Assembly (NCBI RefSeq): GCF_000829035.1
Contig: NZ_AP012541.1
Coordinates: 1,550,001-1,614,000 of the forward strand
Length of the DNA: 64,000 nucleotides
Direction: 5' to 3'
Source of the DNA: Lacticaseibacillus paracasei subsp. paracasei
Lineage (GTDB): Bacteria > Bacillota > Bacilli > Lactobacillales > Lactobacillaceae
The notes under the pieces were generated by a model. That model was not told the origin of the DNA. It saw nothing but the letters and a program-made list of their open reading frames with translations, and ran no database searches. Positions 27,136 to 39,712 of this stretch are shown one piece after another; the first letter of the stretch is position 1, and each line of letters opens with the position of its first letter. A program made the position numbers and the translations under genes.

Positions 27136-27164
27136 ATTATACCGTGCAAGCTTGAAAACCTAAA
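27136..27164 (-). promoter_or_regulatory. Promoter for the TerC gene
   Basis: -10 TATAAT (27141-27136) with a weak -35 TTTAGG (27164-27159) at 17 bp. Its position implies that translation begins downstream of about 27129, against the TTG at 27149. Confidence 0.55.
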
Positions 27165-27394
27165 GCTGTTGGGCGGTAAAGTATGGGTTTGAATTTCTTA
27201 CTGATATCCCAGTTGAGGTAGAGTCGATAATTGGGGTGGCGTCCGAAAAACTAGAATTGGAGACATCTTTGAACTCTGGCGTACAAAACCAAGTTCAAAG
27301 TCTGGCTTTTAAGTTGGGACTTCAATCGAAACTATGCGATAGACAAATACACTACTGCAGAGGAAGATTTGCTTTTTCGCATGGATAGTTTTTA

Positions 27395-27625
27395 TCGGGA
27401 TTTAAAGATCCCAGTGCCAAGGCGGAGCAATCGTAGGCCAGATGGGGCTCAGCCGTGCAAACAACACAGCGACCGGGCTTTGTCGCTGATGTTGTTAGGC
27501 GACTTCGAGACCGCGGGCTTTGCGGGCTCGAAGCGCCGTCTCCGCTCTAGCTACGCGTCGCCAGCCCCAGCTGGCCGGAGATTGCGGAGTTTGGCACGGC
27601 AAGGGTCTTTTAGCCTAGATCCTTA
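27395..27625 (+). repeat. R1 family long palindromic element, copy b
   Basis: Core 27414-27602 with terminal arms GTGCCAAGGCGGAGCAATC and GATTGCGGAGTTTGGCAC, inner arms GGCGACTTCGAG and CTCGAAGCGCC. The upstream linker (TTTATCGGGATTTAAAGATC) is kept, but the downstream tail is cut short after GCCTAGATCCTTAA. It lies between the TerC promoter and the rbfA terminator. Confidence 0.85.
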
Positions 27626-27631
27626 ACCCAG

Positions 27632-27673
27632 AAAAAAAGACCTGACCACTAGCAGCAGTCAGATCCTTCTTTT
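27632..27673 (-). terminator. Terminator of the rimP-nusA-infB-rbfA operon
   Basis: On the minus strand AAAAGAAGGATCTGAC pairs imperfectly with GTCAGGTCTTTTTTT, ten bases after rbfA. Confidence 0.8.
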
Positions 27674-27682
27674 AAATGGTGC

Positions 27683-28036
27683 TTATTCAAGATTCTTCCG
27701 TCGTACTTCATTGATCAGTTGATCAATGCGTGCGCCGTATTGAACGGATTTGTCTTGAGCAAACTCGATTTCCGGTACTTTGAATAACCGGATACGCTGC
27801 CCGACTTCGCGGCGAATGAGTCCACTGGCCTTGTCCAGACCGGTTTGGGCTGCTTCGACTTTGTCAGGTGCATCATCGAGAATGCTGTAGAAAATGGTGG
27901 CATGTTGCAGATCACCGGTCAGTTTGACTCCGGTAATCGTCACGCCTTTAACCCGCGGATCGTTGACATCTTTCAACAAGATATCGTCAACTTCACGTTG
28001 GATCTGAGTCTCAACTCGACCGATACGATGTTTCAT
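27683..28036 (-). CDS. rbfA: 30S ribosome-binding factor A
   Basis: 117 residues, KH-fold family. Begins MKHRIGRVETQIQREVDDIL, with VTITGVKLTGDLQHATIFYS near 33-52 and the C-terminal FAQDKSVQYGARIDQLI. Late 30S maturation factor acting at the 16S 5' end. Last gene of the nusA-infB operon. Confidence 0.97.
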   Translation of the reverse strand: MKHRIGRVETQIQREVDDILLKDVNDPRVKGVTITGVKLTGDLQHATIFYSILDDAPDKVEAAQTGLDKASGLIRREVGQRIRLFKVPEIEFAQDKSVQYGARIDQLINEVRRKNLE

Positions 28037-28096
28037 ATCTGCCTACCTCCTTCAAAACAGTCGGTATCATTAAATCCTGAGATACGTTTGGGTTAG

Positions 28097-30928
28097 TTAC
28101 TTCACTGGAACCTGTTCCATTGTGAAGGCTTCAATTTGATCATCGACTTTAATGTCGTTGTAGTTCTCAATGGTCAGGCCAAGTTCAAAGCCTTGACGGA
28201 CTTCCTTGACATCGTCTTTAAAGCGACGCAGGGAGCCGAGTTTACCTTCGTACTTGACGATGCCATCGCGAACGAGACGGACACCAGCGTCGCGTGTAAT
28301 ATAGCCGGAATCGACATAACCACCGACAACGGTACCAACCTTAGAAACCGGAATTGTTTCGCGAACAGTCACTGTTCCGATCACCTTTTCTTCATAGGTT
28401 GGTTCCAGCATACCCTTCATCGCAGCTTCGACTTCTTCGATCGCCTTGTAAATGACACTGTGCAACCGAATATCAACATCGTCTTGTTCTGCTTGGGCTT
28501 TTGCCAGCGCAGTTGGGCGAACGTTAAAGCCAATGATGATCGCGTTACTTGCAGCTGCAAGGGTAACGTCACTTTCGTTAATCGCGCCAACGGCCTGATG
28601 AATAATATTCACCCGAACACCCTTAACTTCGATTTTCTCAAGACTGCCAGCCAAGGCTTCAACTGAGCCTTGCACATCGGCCTTGATGATGACGTCAACT
28701 TCTTTCAGCTGACCTTCCTTCATTGTTTCAAAAAGATTATCCAACGTGACATGGTTGGTGTTCTTACGTTCTTCTTCCTGTGCCCGCTTGGCCCGTTCTT
28801 CACCAGCAGCACGCGCGGTGCGTTCATCGGCAAAGACAACAAACTTGTCAGCCGATTGTGGCACATCGTTGATACCAGTGATTTCAACAGGCATTGATGG
28901 CAAAGCATCTTTGACCCGCCGGCCATGATCATTAGTCATGGCACGGACGCGGCCGAAAGTATTCCCGACAACGATTGGATCACCTGTATGCAGCGTACCT
29001 TGTTGAACCAGTACGGTAGCAACAGGACCCTTACCCTTATCCAAACGTGCTTCGATCACAGTACCAACCGCTTTTTGATCAGGGTTAGCTTTGAGTTCGA
29101 GCACATCGGCTTCAAGTAAAATCATTTCCAACAATTCATCGATGTTCTTGCCAAATTTAGCTGAGATTTTGACGAAAATCGTGTCGCCGCCCCAGTCTTC
29201 AGGAATCAACCCGTATTCCGTCAATTGTTCCATGACGTGGTCTGGATTAGCGCCTGGCTTATCGATCTTGTTGACTGCAACGATGATCGGTGCCTTGGCT
29301 GCCTGCGCATGATGAATCGCTTCAATCGTCTGCGGCATCACACCATCATCAGCGGCAACCACCAGCACAACAATGTCGGTGATGTCCGCACCACGCGCCC
29401 GCATGTTAGTGAAGGCCGCATGCCCAGGTGTATCCAAGAACGTAATTAACCGATCACGCAGTTTAACTTGATAAGCACCGATATGCTGGGTAATCCCGCC
29501 GGCTTCGCCTTCAGTCACATGTGTGTGACGCAGCTTATCGAGCAAGGTTGTCTTCCCATGATCAACGTGACCCATGATAGTAACAACTGGCGGCCGTGGC
29601 TGTAAGTTGTCTTGGTTCTTGTTTTCTTCTTCGAACACTTTGTCCAAGTCGGAAATATCTTCGTGAACCTTTTCTTGGGCGTCAATCCCGTAATCGGTAG
29701 CCAACAATTCGATGGTATCTTTGTCGAGGCTTTGGTTTTGGTTAACCATCACACCCAACATGAAGAGCTTCTTAATCAATTCAGCTGGTTCGCGATGCAA
29801 AATCTTACCAAGATCCTGCGCATTCATCCCAACTTCATAAATCAGTGTTTCTGGTAATGGCCGCTCTTTACGCTGCGGCATTTCCTTCTTCGGTGCGCTT
29901 TGTTGACGGCGCTTGTTCTTCTTGTTGCGCCGGTTGTTGCGGTTAAACCCGTTACGATTCCCATAACTGTTGCTGCGGCCAAAATTACTGTTCCCGCCGC
30001 CACGCCGGCTATTGCGATTGTCTTGGCTGCCGGCACTTGCCGGTTTTGGTGCTGCCGCCGCTGGAACTGGAGCCGGTTTCGTAAAGCGTTGATTGGTTGT
30101 TGCAGCTGGCTGCTCAGTGCGCGGCCGTTCCGTCTGAGGTTGCTCAGAACGTTTACTCGCTGCATTTGCCGGTTTGACCGCTTCCTGACGTTTTGGCTGC
30201 TGACGTTCAGACGCTGGTTTAACAAACTTGCCACCGTTGCCTGCCACAGGACGGGGATTGCCATTAGCTGCCGTGGGACGGCCAGCACGCGGCATTGGCC
30301 CTGTGACGCGTTGGTTATCGAACCGACGATTACGGTCATTACGGTTACGTTCGTTAGACCGATTATTGTTACCGGAACGATTAGCATTGTTCGCAGAACG
30401 GTTGTTATTATTGTTGTTTGAGCGATTTGAATTCCGGCCATTAGCCGTATTGTTAGCGCTGGCTGTATTGCCGCCACGATTGTGATTCGTGTTGGTATGC
30501 GCTGTTTGTGTGCTGCGTGGTCGCAAAATTGTTGACTTGCTCAAGATGATTTTGCCGTCAGAGGTCTTATTTGACCGCGCCGGCTTGTTTTCTTGCTTAG
30601 CAGCAGGTTTTGCGTTTTTTTGCGAATGCTCAGCAGCATCAGCATGATCGTTTGACTTGGCACTGGCAGCGACTGGCTTCTTAGCAGCCTCTTTGTGTGC
30701 CGCTGAACTCGTCTTGGCTGCTTTAGCAGGTGTCTTTGCTGCCTGTGATGACGGTGCTTTGCCAGCTGACTGCTTGCTTAACATACCTTTGATCTTAGCT
30801 TCCTGATCTTGATCGATCGAGGACATGTGATTTTTTACTTCGATACCCAAGTTCTTCGCGATATCGATGACGTCTTTATTATCGACGTGCATTTCTTTGG
30901 CAAATTCATAAACGCGTTTTTTGCCCAT
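28097..30928 (-). CDS. infB: Translation initiation factor IF-2
   Basis: 943 residues. N-terminal IF2N-type helices lie at 1-50 and again near 365-415 ([20 protein letters not shown]). A long low-complexity linker (about 60-350) is rich in Ala/Lys/Pro and then Asn/Arg (runs such as [18 protein letters not shown]). The G domain starts at [16 protein letters not shown] near 450, with DTPGHAAF and NKIDKP, followed by IF2 beta-barrel and C2 domains. It recruits initiator tRNA to the 30S. Same operon as nusA and rbfA. Confidence 0.98.
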   Translation of the reverse strand: MGKKRVYEFAKEMHVDNKDVIDIAKNLGIEVKNHMSSIDQDQEAKIKGMLSKQSAGKAPSSQAAKTPAKAAKTSSAAHKEAAKKPVAASAKSNDHADAAEHSQKNAKPAAKQENKPARSNKTSDGKIILSKSTILRPRSTQTAHTNTNHNRGGNTASANNTANGRNSNRSNNNNNNRSANNANRSGNNNRSNERNRNDRNRRFDNQRVTGPMPRAGRPTAANGNPRPVAGNGGKFVKPASERQQPKRQEAVKPANAASKRSEQPQTERPRTEQPAATTNQRFTKPAPVPAAAAPKPASAGSQDNRNSRRGGGNSNFGRSNSYGNRNGFNRNNRRNKKNKRRQQSAPKKEMPQRKERPLPETLIYEVGMNAQDLGKILHREPAELIKKLFMLGVMVNQNQSLDKDTIELLATDYGIDAQEKVHEDISDLDKVFEEENKNQDNLQPRPPVVTIMGHVDHGKTTLLDKLRHTHVTEGEAGGITQHIGAYQVKLRDRLITFLDTPGHAAFTNMRARGADITDIVVLVVAADDGVMPQTIEAIHHAQAAKAPIIVAVNKIDKPGANPDHVMEQLTEYGLIPEDWGGDTIFVKISAKFGKNIDELLEMILLEADVLELKANPDQKAVGTVIEARLDKGKGPVATVLVQQGTLHTGDPIVVGNTFGRVRAMTNDHGRRVKDALPSMPVEITGINDVPQSADKFVVFADERTARAAGEERAKRAQEEERKNTNHVTLDNLFETMKEGQLKEVDVIIKADVQGSVEALAGSLEKIEVKGVRVNIIHQAVGAINESDVTLAAASNAIIIGFNVRPTALAKAQAEQDDVDIRLHSVIYKAIEEVEAAMKGMLEPTYEEKVIGTVTVRETIPVSKVGTVVGGYVDSGYITRDAGVRLVRDGIVKYEGKLGSLRRFKDDVKEVRQGFELGLTIENYNDIKVDDQIEAFTMEQVPVK

Positions 30929-30948
30929 TTCTTCACGCTCCCTGCAAT

Positions 30949-31248
30949 TTAGGTGAGCAGCTGTTGCATCTTCTTAGCGAAGCCCGCATCCACAACGGCA
31001 ATGATCGAGCGATCACTGCCGATGGCCTGCGAAAGTTCCATTTTGGAAAACTCTGTAACCAAAGGAACTTCATAATAGCTGCTTTTATCCGAAAACTTCT
31101 TGCGGGTGTTGGCACTAGCATCATTGGCAACATAAACCAATTTAGCTTCACGCGAGCGAATCGCTCCTAAGACCAGATTATCTCCGGTGACTAAGCGACT
31201 GGCGCGGCGGGCCAAACCCAATAAATTCAATACGGCTTGTTTTTGCAT
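30949..31248 (-). CDS. ylxQ: L7Ae-type ribosomal/RNA-binding protein (YlxQ)
   Basis: 99 residues, L7Ae/L30e-like kink-turn binding fold: [28 protein letters not shown] and the C-terminal [12 protein letters not shown]. Function in bacteria is not settled. ATG 31248 lies just after the ylxR TGA (TGACGATG), with GTG 31254 as a possible alternative. There is no strong separate ribosome binding site, so translational coupling is likely. Confidence 0.9.
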   Translation of the reverse strand: MQKQAVLNLLGLARRASRLVTGDNLVLGAIRSREAKLVYVANDASANTRKKFSDKSSYYEVPLVTEFSKMELSQAIGSDRSIIAVVDAGFAKKMQQLLT

Positions 31249-31250
31249 CG

Positions 31251-31544
31251 TCACTTGCCGAATAGTTCTTGACGAGCCTTTTGATGATCGACATACGCGA
31301 ATAGGTCATCATAAAAGGTTGGTTCAATCGTGATTCCAAATGCTGCGTCAATCAGCTTCTTACCCTTTGCTGCTTTCACAGCGGCTGGATCAAGTGCCAC
31401 ATAGGCACCGCGACCAGCAGCTTTGCCGGTAGGATCGATGGCGACAACATTTTCTTTGTTCTTCACGATGCGAACCAGTTCTTTTTTCGGCATCATCTGA
31501 TTGCTTAGCAAGTCCTTGCGCATTGGAATCTTACGCTTTTTCAT
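31251..31544 (-). CDS. ylxR: YlxR family RNA-binding protein (DUF448)
   Basis: 97 residues. KIPMRKDLLSNQMMPKKELVRIV resembles the family's Arg/Cys-type N-terminus, here with N-Q-M in place of the commoner cysteine-containing motif. GRGAYVALDP is the conserved GRGAY loop. In Bacillus/Clostridium relatives the protein (RnpM) binds RNase P RNA. Lies between nusA and ylxQ as usual. Confidence 0.92.
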   Translation of the reverse strand: MKKRKIPMRKDLLSNQMMPKKELVRIVKNKENVVAIDPTGKAAGRGAYVALDPAAVKAAKGKKLIDAAFGITIEPTFYDDLFAYVDHQKARQELFGK

Positions 31545-31555
31545 GGCTCGCCTCC

Positions 31556-32809
31556 TTAAGCTTGCGCCGGATGATCGGTTGCACTCGGCGTTACAGGCGC
31601 TTGATCAGCTGAATCTGGTGCATCTGAGGCGGTTTTGGCGTCGTCGGCATCATCTGCTGCAGCGGCATCACTGTCAGGCGTTGTCTCAGCGTCAGTTGCT
31701 GCATCTGCGTTGTCGTTAGTTTCAGCAGCCGCTTCAGCCTCTGCTTCAGGCAATTCATCATCATCAACGAATTCAACTTCAGATTCAGGCTTGATGTGAA
31801 TCTTATAGCCGGTCAGCTTGGCAGCAAGTCGCGCATTTTGCCCCTTTTTACCAATTGCCAAGGACAACTGGTAATCCGGCACAATCACAGTAGCGGAACG
31901 ATCATTGGCCTCATCATTGAATTGAACCGCGATAACCTGAGCCGGATTCAAAGCGTTGGCAATGTAATCCGCTGGGTCTTCCTCCCATTGCACAACATCC
32001 ATGTTCTCACCTGAAAGCTCGTTAACGACGGCTTGAACGCGCGCACCACGCGGACCAACAGTCGTGCCGACAGCATCAACAGCGTCATTGGTTGATCGCA
32101 CAGCGATTTTAGTCCGATCGCCTGCTTCACGAGCAATGTTGACAATTTCTACCGTGCCGTCAAAAATTTCTGGCACTTCCTGTTCAAACAACCGCTTAAC
32201 CAGACCCGGATGTGTTCGACTAACGAAAACTTGCGGACCCTTGCTCGTGTTTTCAACCTTGGTCACATAAACCTTGATGCGATCATGGGCTTCATACTTC
32301 TCATTAGGCATCTGATCTTGACGGCCTAAGACCGCTTCGATTTTACCCAAGTTGACGTAGATGAACCGATTATCTCGGCGCTCAACGACCCCTTGAAGAA
32401 TCTCATCTTCATACTGTGAATATTCGTCATAAACAATACTGCGTTCAGCTTCACGAACCCGCTGCATAATAACCTGCTTAGCAGTTTGTGCAGCGATGCG
32501 CCCGAAGTCTTTTGGTGTGACCTCAAATTTGATTTGGTCACCGATTTCATAAGCCTTGTTAATCGCCAGCGCTTCTTTCAAGCTGACTTCCAGCCGTGAA
32601 TCGAAAACTTCGTCAGTAACTTCCTTCACCGCATAAATGTGAATGTCACCTTGCTTAGGATCAAATTCGACGTCCACATTTTGCGCTTGGTTGTAATTGC
32701 GCTTGTAAGCAGAAACCAAAGCGGCTTCCAAAGCTTCAATCACGACCTCTTTTTTGACACCCTTTTCTTGCTCAAGAGCGTCAAGTGCTTGGATCATTTC
32801 CTTTGACAT
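31556..32809 (-). CDS. nusA: Transcription termination/antitermination protein NusA
   Basis: 417 residues. The N-terminal RNAP-binding domain is about 1-125, S1 about 133-200 and two KH domains about 200-345 (including TVGPRGARVQAVVNEL and AIGKKGQNARLAAKLTG). The C-terminal 70 residues are an acidic Asp/Ala/Glu-rich tail, absent from the short B. subtilis protein and unlike the AR repeats of proteobacteria. It modulates pausing and termination. Operon with rimP upstream and ylxR downstream. Confidence 0.97.
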   Translation of the reverse strand: MSKEMIQALDALEQEKGVKKEVVIEALEAALVSAYKRNYNQAQNVDVEFDPKQGDIHIYAVKEVTDEVFDSRLEVSLKEALAINKAYEIGDQIKFEVTPKDFGRIAAQTAKQVIMQRVREAERSIVYDEYSQYEDEILQGVVERRDNRFIYVNLGKIEAVLGRQDQMPNEKYEAHDRIKVYVTKVENTSKGPQVFVSRTHPGLVKRLFEQEVPEIFDGTVEIVNIAREAGDRTKIAVRSTNDAVDAVGTTVGPRGARVQAVVNELSGENMDVVQWEEDPADYIANALNPAQVIAVQFNDEANDRSATVIVPDYQLSLAIGKKGQNARLAAKLTGYKIHIKPESEVEFVDDDELPEAEAEAAAETNDNADAATDAETTPDSDAAAADDADDAKTASDAPDSADQAPVTPSATDHPAQA

Positions 32810-32825
32810 GCTTTTCTTACCTCCA

Positions 32826-33305
32826 CTAGAACTCGATCGCCAACCGCGCTGAAGCGATCAACTGCCGGTCAATGACCTGATCGAACTTGCGGCTCTTATC
32901 TTTGACCGTCAATGTCAACTGGTCAGGCAATAGCTCCTTTAAAGTCCCTTCAAAAACCTTCTTGCCGTCCAGTTTCTTGAATAAAGAGACATGGATATAG
33001 TCGCCAACTGCTTGTTCATAATCAGTTTCATGTTTCAAGGGCCGTTCTGCACCAGGACTTGAAACCTCAAGGAAATATTGCTGCGGGATTGGATCGGGAT
33101 CCATGGCATCTAGCTTTTCTGACAAGGCTTCACTGACCATCACACATTCGTCCAGTGTAATGCCGCCTGTCTTGTCAATATACACACGCAGGTACCACCC
33201 GCCGCCTTCCTTCACAAACTCGACATCCGTGAGGTAAAAATGATGGTCGTCCAAAATCGGTTTGACCAAAGCGGTCACGGTTTCAACAACCGATTGCGTA
33301 CTCAA
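32826..33305 (-). CDS. rimP: Ribosome maturation factor RimP
   Basis: 159 residues. Family features include [37 protein letters not shown] near 29-65 (here cited for position) and [15 protein letters not shown] near 78-92. It assists 30S assembly. The start is TTG 33305 behind AAAGGAGGCGGTGGC. First gene of the nusA-infB operon; the promoter should lie in the 80 bp between here and the polC terminator, but I see no clear consensus pair. Confidence 0.95.
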   Translation of the reverse strand: MSTQSVVETVTALVKPILDDHHFYLTDVEFVKEGGGWYLRVYIDKTGGITLDECVMVSEALSEKLDAMDPDPIPQQYFLEVSSPGAERPLKHETDYEQAVGDYIHVSLFKKLDGKKVFEGTLKELLPDQLTLTVKDKSRKFDQVIDRQLIASARLAIEF

Positions 33306-33384
33306 GCCACCGCCTCCTTTACTTTCTCATTCAAGACTAACACTTCTGACGTCTCCAGATGCGAACATGGTGACGTTCGCCAAT

Positions 33385-33411
33385 AAAAAGAGTGAGCATC
33401 GCTGCTCACTC
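33385..33411 (-). terminator. Terminator after polC
   Basis: Minus strand: AGTGAGC, short loop, GCTCACT, then CTTTTTATT. It separates the cdsA-polC operon from rimP. Confidence 0.88.
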
Positions 33412-33559
33412 ACTGCCAGAACCTTACATTACTATTGATACAATACCATAGATTGTTACTACTTGCAAACTAGCAGACCTTTGTGCTAGTAAGCCTGTAA
33501 GCCAATTCATCGCATTTTTTCTAAACATTCATGACAGTTTGCATGAAACCGCATTAAGC

Positions 33560-36500
33560 CTAGAATAAACCGTCAAATAGCGATAATTGGTTTTCGTCTG
33601 GCAAGTCATCCAAGACATGGTTTGTTGTCATATAATCAATCAACGTTTTCGAAACCTTACCACGATTAGCCAGATCTTCCTTGGACAGGAATGGTTTTTC
33701 TTCACGAGCGGCCACGATTTGCTTGGCAACGTTATCGCCCAGGCCCGGAACAGCACGGAATGGTGCCAGAATCGTGTGATCATCCTGAATCAAGAAATTG
33801 TGCGAATCCGACTTCGTGACATCAATCATTTTAATCTTAAAGCCGCGTTCGAGACATTCATTGGCGATTTCCAAAACCGTCAGCAACTGCTTTTCCTTGG
33901 TAGAGGCATCCATGCCCTTATCGGTAATCTCCTTCATGGCCGCTTTGACTGCTTCCTTGCCATGACTCATGGCGGCAAGATCAAAGTCTTCAGCTCGAAC
34001 CGAGAAATATGCCGTGTAATAGATCAACGGGTAATGGACCTTGAACCAAGCAATTCGTAGCGCCATTAAGATATAGGCGGTCGCATGTGCTTTCGGAAAC
34101 ATGTACTTGATCTTTAAGCAGGACTCGATATACCAATCAGGCACGTTCTCGTTTTCACGCATTGCCTTTTGCCAATCATCTGGAATACCGCGACCTTTAC
34201 GCACATGTTCCATGATGTTAAAGGCCATTGAATCTTCCATGCCCCAGTGAATCAAGTCCATCATAATGTTGTCACGACAACCAATGACTTCTTTAAGCGT
34301 GACAATGCCTTGCTTAATCAGTTCTTCAGCGTTACCTAACCAAACATCGGTCCCGTGAGACAAACCGGAAATCTGTAACAGTTCGCTGAAGGTTGTTGGC
34401 TTGGTTTCCTCAAGCATTCCGCGAACAAAACGCGTCCCAAATTCTGGAATGCCTAACGTCCCCATTTTCGAGTTAATCTGTTCCGGCGTGACACCCAGAC
34501 TCTTGGTGCCGGAAAAAAGCGCCATGACGCCAGGATCGTCCGTTGGAATTGATTTTGGCTCAACCCCGGACAAATCTTGCAGCATCCGGATCATCGTCGG
34601 GTCATCATGCCCCAGCACGTCCATTTTCAAAATATTGTCATGGATGGAATGGAAATCAAAGTGCGTGGTCATCCAGGCAGCATTTTGATCATCAGCTGGG
34701 TACTGAATCGGTGTGAAATCATAAATATCCATGTCAGCGGGCACGATCAAAATACCTGCCGGGTGTTGCCCAGTGGTACGTTTAACCCCCGTGTCACCTT
34801 GCGCCAGCCGATCAATCTCGGCACCGCGCAGTTGCTGTCCCGTGTCACGTTCATATGCTTTAACATAACCATACGCCGTTTTGTCTGCAACCGTGCCAAT
34901 GGTCCCAGCACGGAAACTATGATCCTCACCGAACATGACTTTGATATAGTTATGTGCAATTGGCTGATAGTCACCCGAAAAATTCAGATCAATATCCGGC
35001 ACTTTATCACCGTGGAAGCCTAAGAAAGTTTCAAACGGAATATCGTGGCCATCTTTATGCAAATCAGCGCCGCATTTAGGGCATTGTTTATCTGGCAAAT
35101 CAAAACCGGACCCGATTTCGCCATGAGTGAAGAATTCGCTGTATTGACAGTTAGGACAACGATAATGCGGCGGCAGAGGATTAACCTCAGTAATGCCGGC
35201 CATCGTTGCGGCTAAACTGGACCCAACTGATCCTCGAGAGCCAACCAAGTATCCGTCTTTATTGGACTTCAAAACCAGCCGTTGCGCGATGTTGTAAATA
35301 ACAGAGAACCCGTTACCGATGATACTTTTTAGTTCTTTATCGAGTCGCTGCGCCACAATGTCTGGCAAAGGATCGCCATACAATTCATGCGCCGTGGTCA
35401 TCACGTCATGTTTCAGATTTTCTTCCACCCCAGGTACTTCAGGTGTGTAAAGCTTATCCTTCACCGGCGTAATATCATCGTCAACCCAGTTGGCAATCAA
35501 GTTAGAATTATCAACTACCAGCTCGTGGGCCTTCTCTTCCCCAAGCCAACTAAAATCGGTCAGCATCTCACTTGTCGAACGAAAATGCACATCTGGCAAA
35601 CTGTGGCGATTGAGCGGATTGGCTCCGCCTTGACTATGAATCAGAATCTGTCGATAAATCGCGTCATGTTGATCCAAATAATGGGCGTCGCCTGTCGCTA
35701 CGACTGGTTTTTCCAGTTCCGATCCGATTTTGATGATTTTTTGAATAATATCTTTTAGATGTGCCTCGCCTTTGATCAAACCAGCCTCGATCAAAGGTTG
35801 ATAGACAGGTAATGGTTGCACTTCTAGATAATCATAAAATGACGCTTTGGCGCGGGCCTCCGCTTCGCCTTTTTGCATCATTGCTGTGAAAACTTCGCCG
35901 TTGGAACAAGCCGAACCGACTAACAAGCCTTCACGCAGTTTTTGCAGCTGACTGCGTGGCACCCGTGGCACCCGATAGAAGTACTTAACATTAGACAACG
36001 ATACTAATTTGAAAAGGTTTTTCAATCCCGCTTGTGTTTTCGCAAAAACAATCGCGTGACTTGGCCGGGCAGCTTTATAGGCATCCCCCGCCCCAACCCG
36101 ATCATTCAACTGATTGAGGGTCGTCATGCCATACATCTTGGCCGCTTCTTTTTCCAAAGCATAAAGCAGATAACCAGTTGCCTCGGCATCGGCATTAGCG
36201 CGATGATGATGTTCTAGGCTGACTTTGTACTGCTTCGCCAAGGTATCGAGTTTGTGATTCTTCCGTTCTGGATGCAGCATCCGCGACAATTCCAAGGTAT
36301 CGATGACCGGATTGTCAATATCTGCCAATCCATGCCGCTCGTAACCATTATCCAAAAAGCCAACATCGAAAGTCACATTATGACCCACCATAATGGCACC
36401 GTCGCAAAACTGCTGAAACAATTTGAAAACATCGACTTCAGACTTCGATCCATGCACCATGTCATCAGTGATATGTGTCAAATTAATTGTCAGTTCAGAA

Positions 36501-37894
36501 AGTGGGAAACCCGGATCGATCATTTCTTCGAATTGATCAATCACTTTGCCGTCTTTCATTTTGACGGCAGCCAATTCAATCACTTTGTCGTAAACCGCAG
36601 ATAAGCCAGTGGTTTCAACGTCAAAAACCACATATTCAGCGCTGGCTAAATCACGCGGCTCATCTGCTCGGTAAGCAACCGGCGTGCCATCATCAACTAA
36701 GTTTATCTCGACGCCATAAAGCATTTTTAAACCGGCTTTGACAGCGGCTGAATGCGCCTCTGGATAAGCCTGCAAACCTGCATGGTCAGTGACAGCAATC
36801 GCCTTATGCCCCCACTCTTTAGCCCGCTTCACATAGTCGCTAATTGGATTCATAGCGTCCATTTGACTCATATTGGTGTGCAGATGTAATTCAACACGTT
36901 TCTCACCTTCAGCATCATCGGTTGGGTCCGGATGGGAGACAGTTTGAATATCCTGTGCATTAATCGTCAGCTCACGGGAATAGTTGTCCTCTTGAACACT
37001 GCCTCGCACGCGTAGCCACTGACCTTTTTGAATGCGCGCAAACATGGCTTCATCTTCTGGACCATTGCTGAATTTTTTTGCAATGAAGCTGGAGCTATAG
37101 TCAGTCACTTTGAAAATTAGTAACTGCCGCTTAGATCGCAGTTCCCGAACCTCAACATCAAAAACATAGCCTTCAACCGTCACTGAACGTTCCTCTTGCG
37201 TGATGGTCACCATTTGTTGCGGGGCATCGGTCATTTTCATCTGCCGCCCCATTTGAACTGGGCCGTCAGTTTGAACTTGTTTTTGTTTAGCCGCTTGCTG
37301 CTTCACTACTTCTGCAGCAGCCTTGGCCATTTTAGCGGTTTCTTCAGCTCTTTGAGCCTGAAAAGCCGCCATCGATTGGGCTGCTTGTTCCTCATCAACT
37401 TCGGCTTGCATCCGTAAGCCAGAGAAGCCAACCTGACGATAAGTTTCTTCGAGCTTACCGAGCCCTTGCTGAATCAAGTATTGCCGAATTTGCTCATTTT
37501 CGGTTTTGATCACAGCACGATCATTCTCAAGTGTTGGCACTTGTTTTTCACATAACTCGCGAACAATTCCTGTCCCAATTTCGGCATGGGTCACGACGTA
37601 CTGCCAATATTGAGCTAATAACTCGTCAGTAATGGTTGGCTGGGTTACCACCACCGATAAATCAGTCGCAGCAATCTGTTGAAACACTAACGGCAACTTG
37701 GTCGCAATTGCATTGAAAGTCTGAAATGGCAGGATCGCGTCAAACCCCAAAGTGAAATCATAACGCCGAGATTGTTCATGAATGGTCACGTTTTGTACCG
37801 TGCCGCTGGTCAACGAAGGATCTTGTCGGACATCTGCCGCCAAGTCGAGTTGATCCAATAATTTTTCAAACATCTCATGTTGGGATAAAGCCAA
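33560..37894 (-). CDS. polC: DNA polymerase III alpha subunit, PolC type
   Basis: 1444 residues from TTG 37894, chosen because GAGGGGTG lies six bases upstream; a GTG-led longer frame has no site. Domains in order: N-terminal region, OB fold (about 225-320), PHP ([16 protein letters not shown], about 335), proofreading exonuclease with [16 protein letters not shown] (about 420), PHP continuation, zinc finger [16 protein letters not shown] (about 900-950), palm and fingers with [11 protein letters not shown] (about 965), tandem HhH. Leading-strand replicase of low-GC Gram-positives. Confidence 0.98.
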   Translation of the reverse strand: MALSQHEMFEKLLDQLDLAADVRQDPSLTSGTVQNVTIHEQSRRYDFTLGFDAILPFQTFNAIATKLPLVFQQIAATDLSVVVTQPTITDELLAQYWQYVVTHAEIGTGIVRELCEKQVPTLENDRAVIKTENEQIRQYLIQQGLGKLEETYRQVGFSGLRMQAEVDEEQAAQSMAAFQAQRAEETAKMAKAAAEVVKQQAAKQKQVQTDGPVQMGRQMKMTDAPQQMVTITQEERSVTVEGYVFDVEVRELRSKRQLLIFKVTDYSSSFIAKKFSNGPEDEAMFARIQKGQWLRVRGSVQEDNYSRELTINAQDIQTVSHPDPTDDAEGEKRVELHLHTNMSQMDAMNPISDYVKRAKEWGHKAIAVTDHAGLQAYPEAHSAAVKAGLKMLYGVEINLVDDGTPVAYRADEPRDLASAEYVVFDVETTGLSAVYDKVIELAAVKMKDGKVIDQFEEMIDPGFPLSELTINLTHITDDMVHGSKSEVDVFKLFQQFCDGAIMVGHNVTFDVGFLDNGYERHGLADIDNPVIDTLELSRMLHPERKNHKLDTLAKQYKVSLEHHHRANADAEATGYLLYALEKEAAKMYGMTTLNQLNDRVGAGDAYKAARPSHAIVFAKTQAGLKNLFKLVSLSNVKYFYRVPRVPRSQLQKLREGLLVGSACSNGEVFTAMMQKGEAEARAKASFYDYLEVQPLPVYQPLIEAGLIKGEAHLKDIIQKIIKIGSELEKPVVATGDAHYLDQHDAIYRQILIHSQGGANPLNRHSLPDVHFRSTSEMLTDFSWLGEEKAHELVVDNSNLIANWVDDDITPVKDKLYTPEVPGVEENLKHDVMTTAHELYGDPLPDIVAQRLDKELKSIIGNGFSVIYNIAQRLVLKSNKDGYLVGSRGSVGSSLAATMAGITEVNPLPPHYRCPNCQYSEFFTHGEIGSGFDLPDKQCPKCGADLHKDGHDIPFETFLGFHGDKVPDIDLNFSGDYQPIAHNYIKVMFGEDHSFRAGTIGTVADKTAYGYVKAYERDTGQQLRGAEIDRLAQGDTGVKRTTGQHPAGILIVPADMDIYDFTPIQYPADDQNAAWMTTHFDFHSIHDNILKMDVLGHDDPTMIRMLQDLSGVEPKSIPTDDPGVMALFSGTKSLGVTPEQINSKMGTLGIPEFGTRFVRGMLEETKPTTFSELLQISGLSHGTDVWLGNAEELIKQGIVTLKEVIGCRDNIMMDLIHWGMEDSMAFNIMEHVRKGRGIPDDWQKAMRENENVPDWYIESCLKIKYMFPKAHATAYILMALRIAWFKVHYPLIYYTAYFSVRAEDFDLAAMSHGKEAVKAAMKEITDKGMDASTKEKQLLTVLEIANECLERGFKIKMIDVTKSDSHNFLIQDDHTILAPFRAVPGLGDNVAKQIVAAREEKPFLSKEDLANRGKVSKTLIDYMTTNHVLDDLPDENQLSLFDGLF

Positions 37895-37960
37895 ATTGTG
37901 CACCCCTCTTAGATGGCAGGAAACGACCAAAGCAGCTGCTTCAGTCGTCTCCTCAGTCTA

Positions 37961-39712
<1,752 letters not shown>

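Noticed and set aside
27180..27395. Possible insertion-sequence remnant between terC and R1 copy b
   Set aside because: No reading frame, terminal repeat or family resemblance could be shown.
29842..30477. 211-codon and 173-codon frames opposite or shifted within infB
   Set aside because: Shadows of the Asn/Arg/Ala-rich linker of IF-2; repetitive codons keep other frames open. IF-2 has the recognisable domains.
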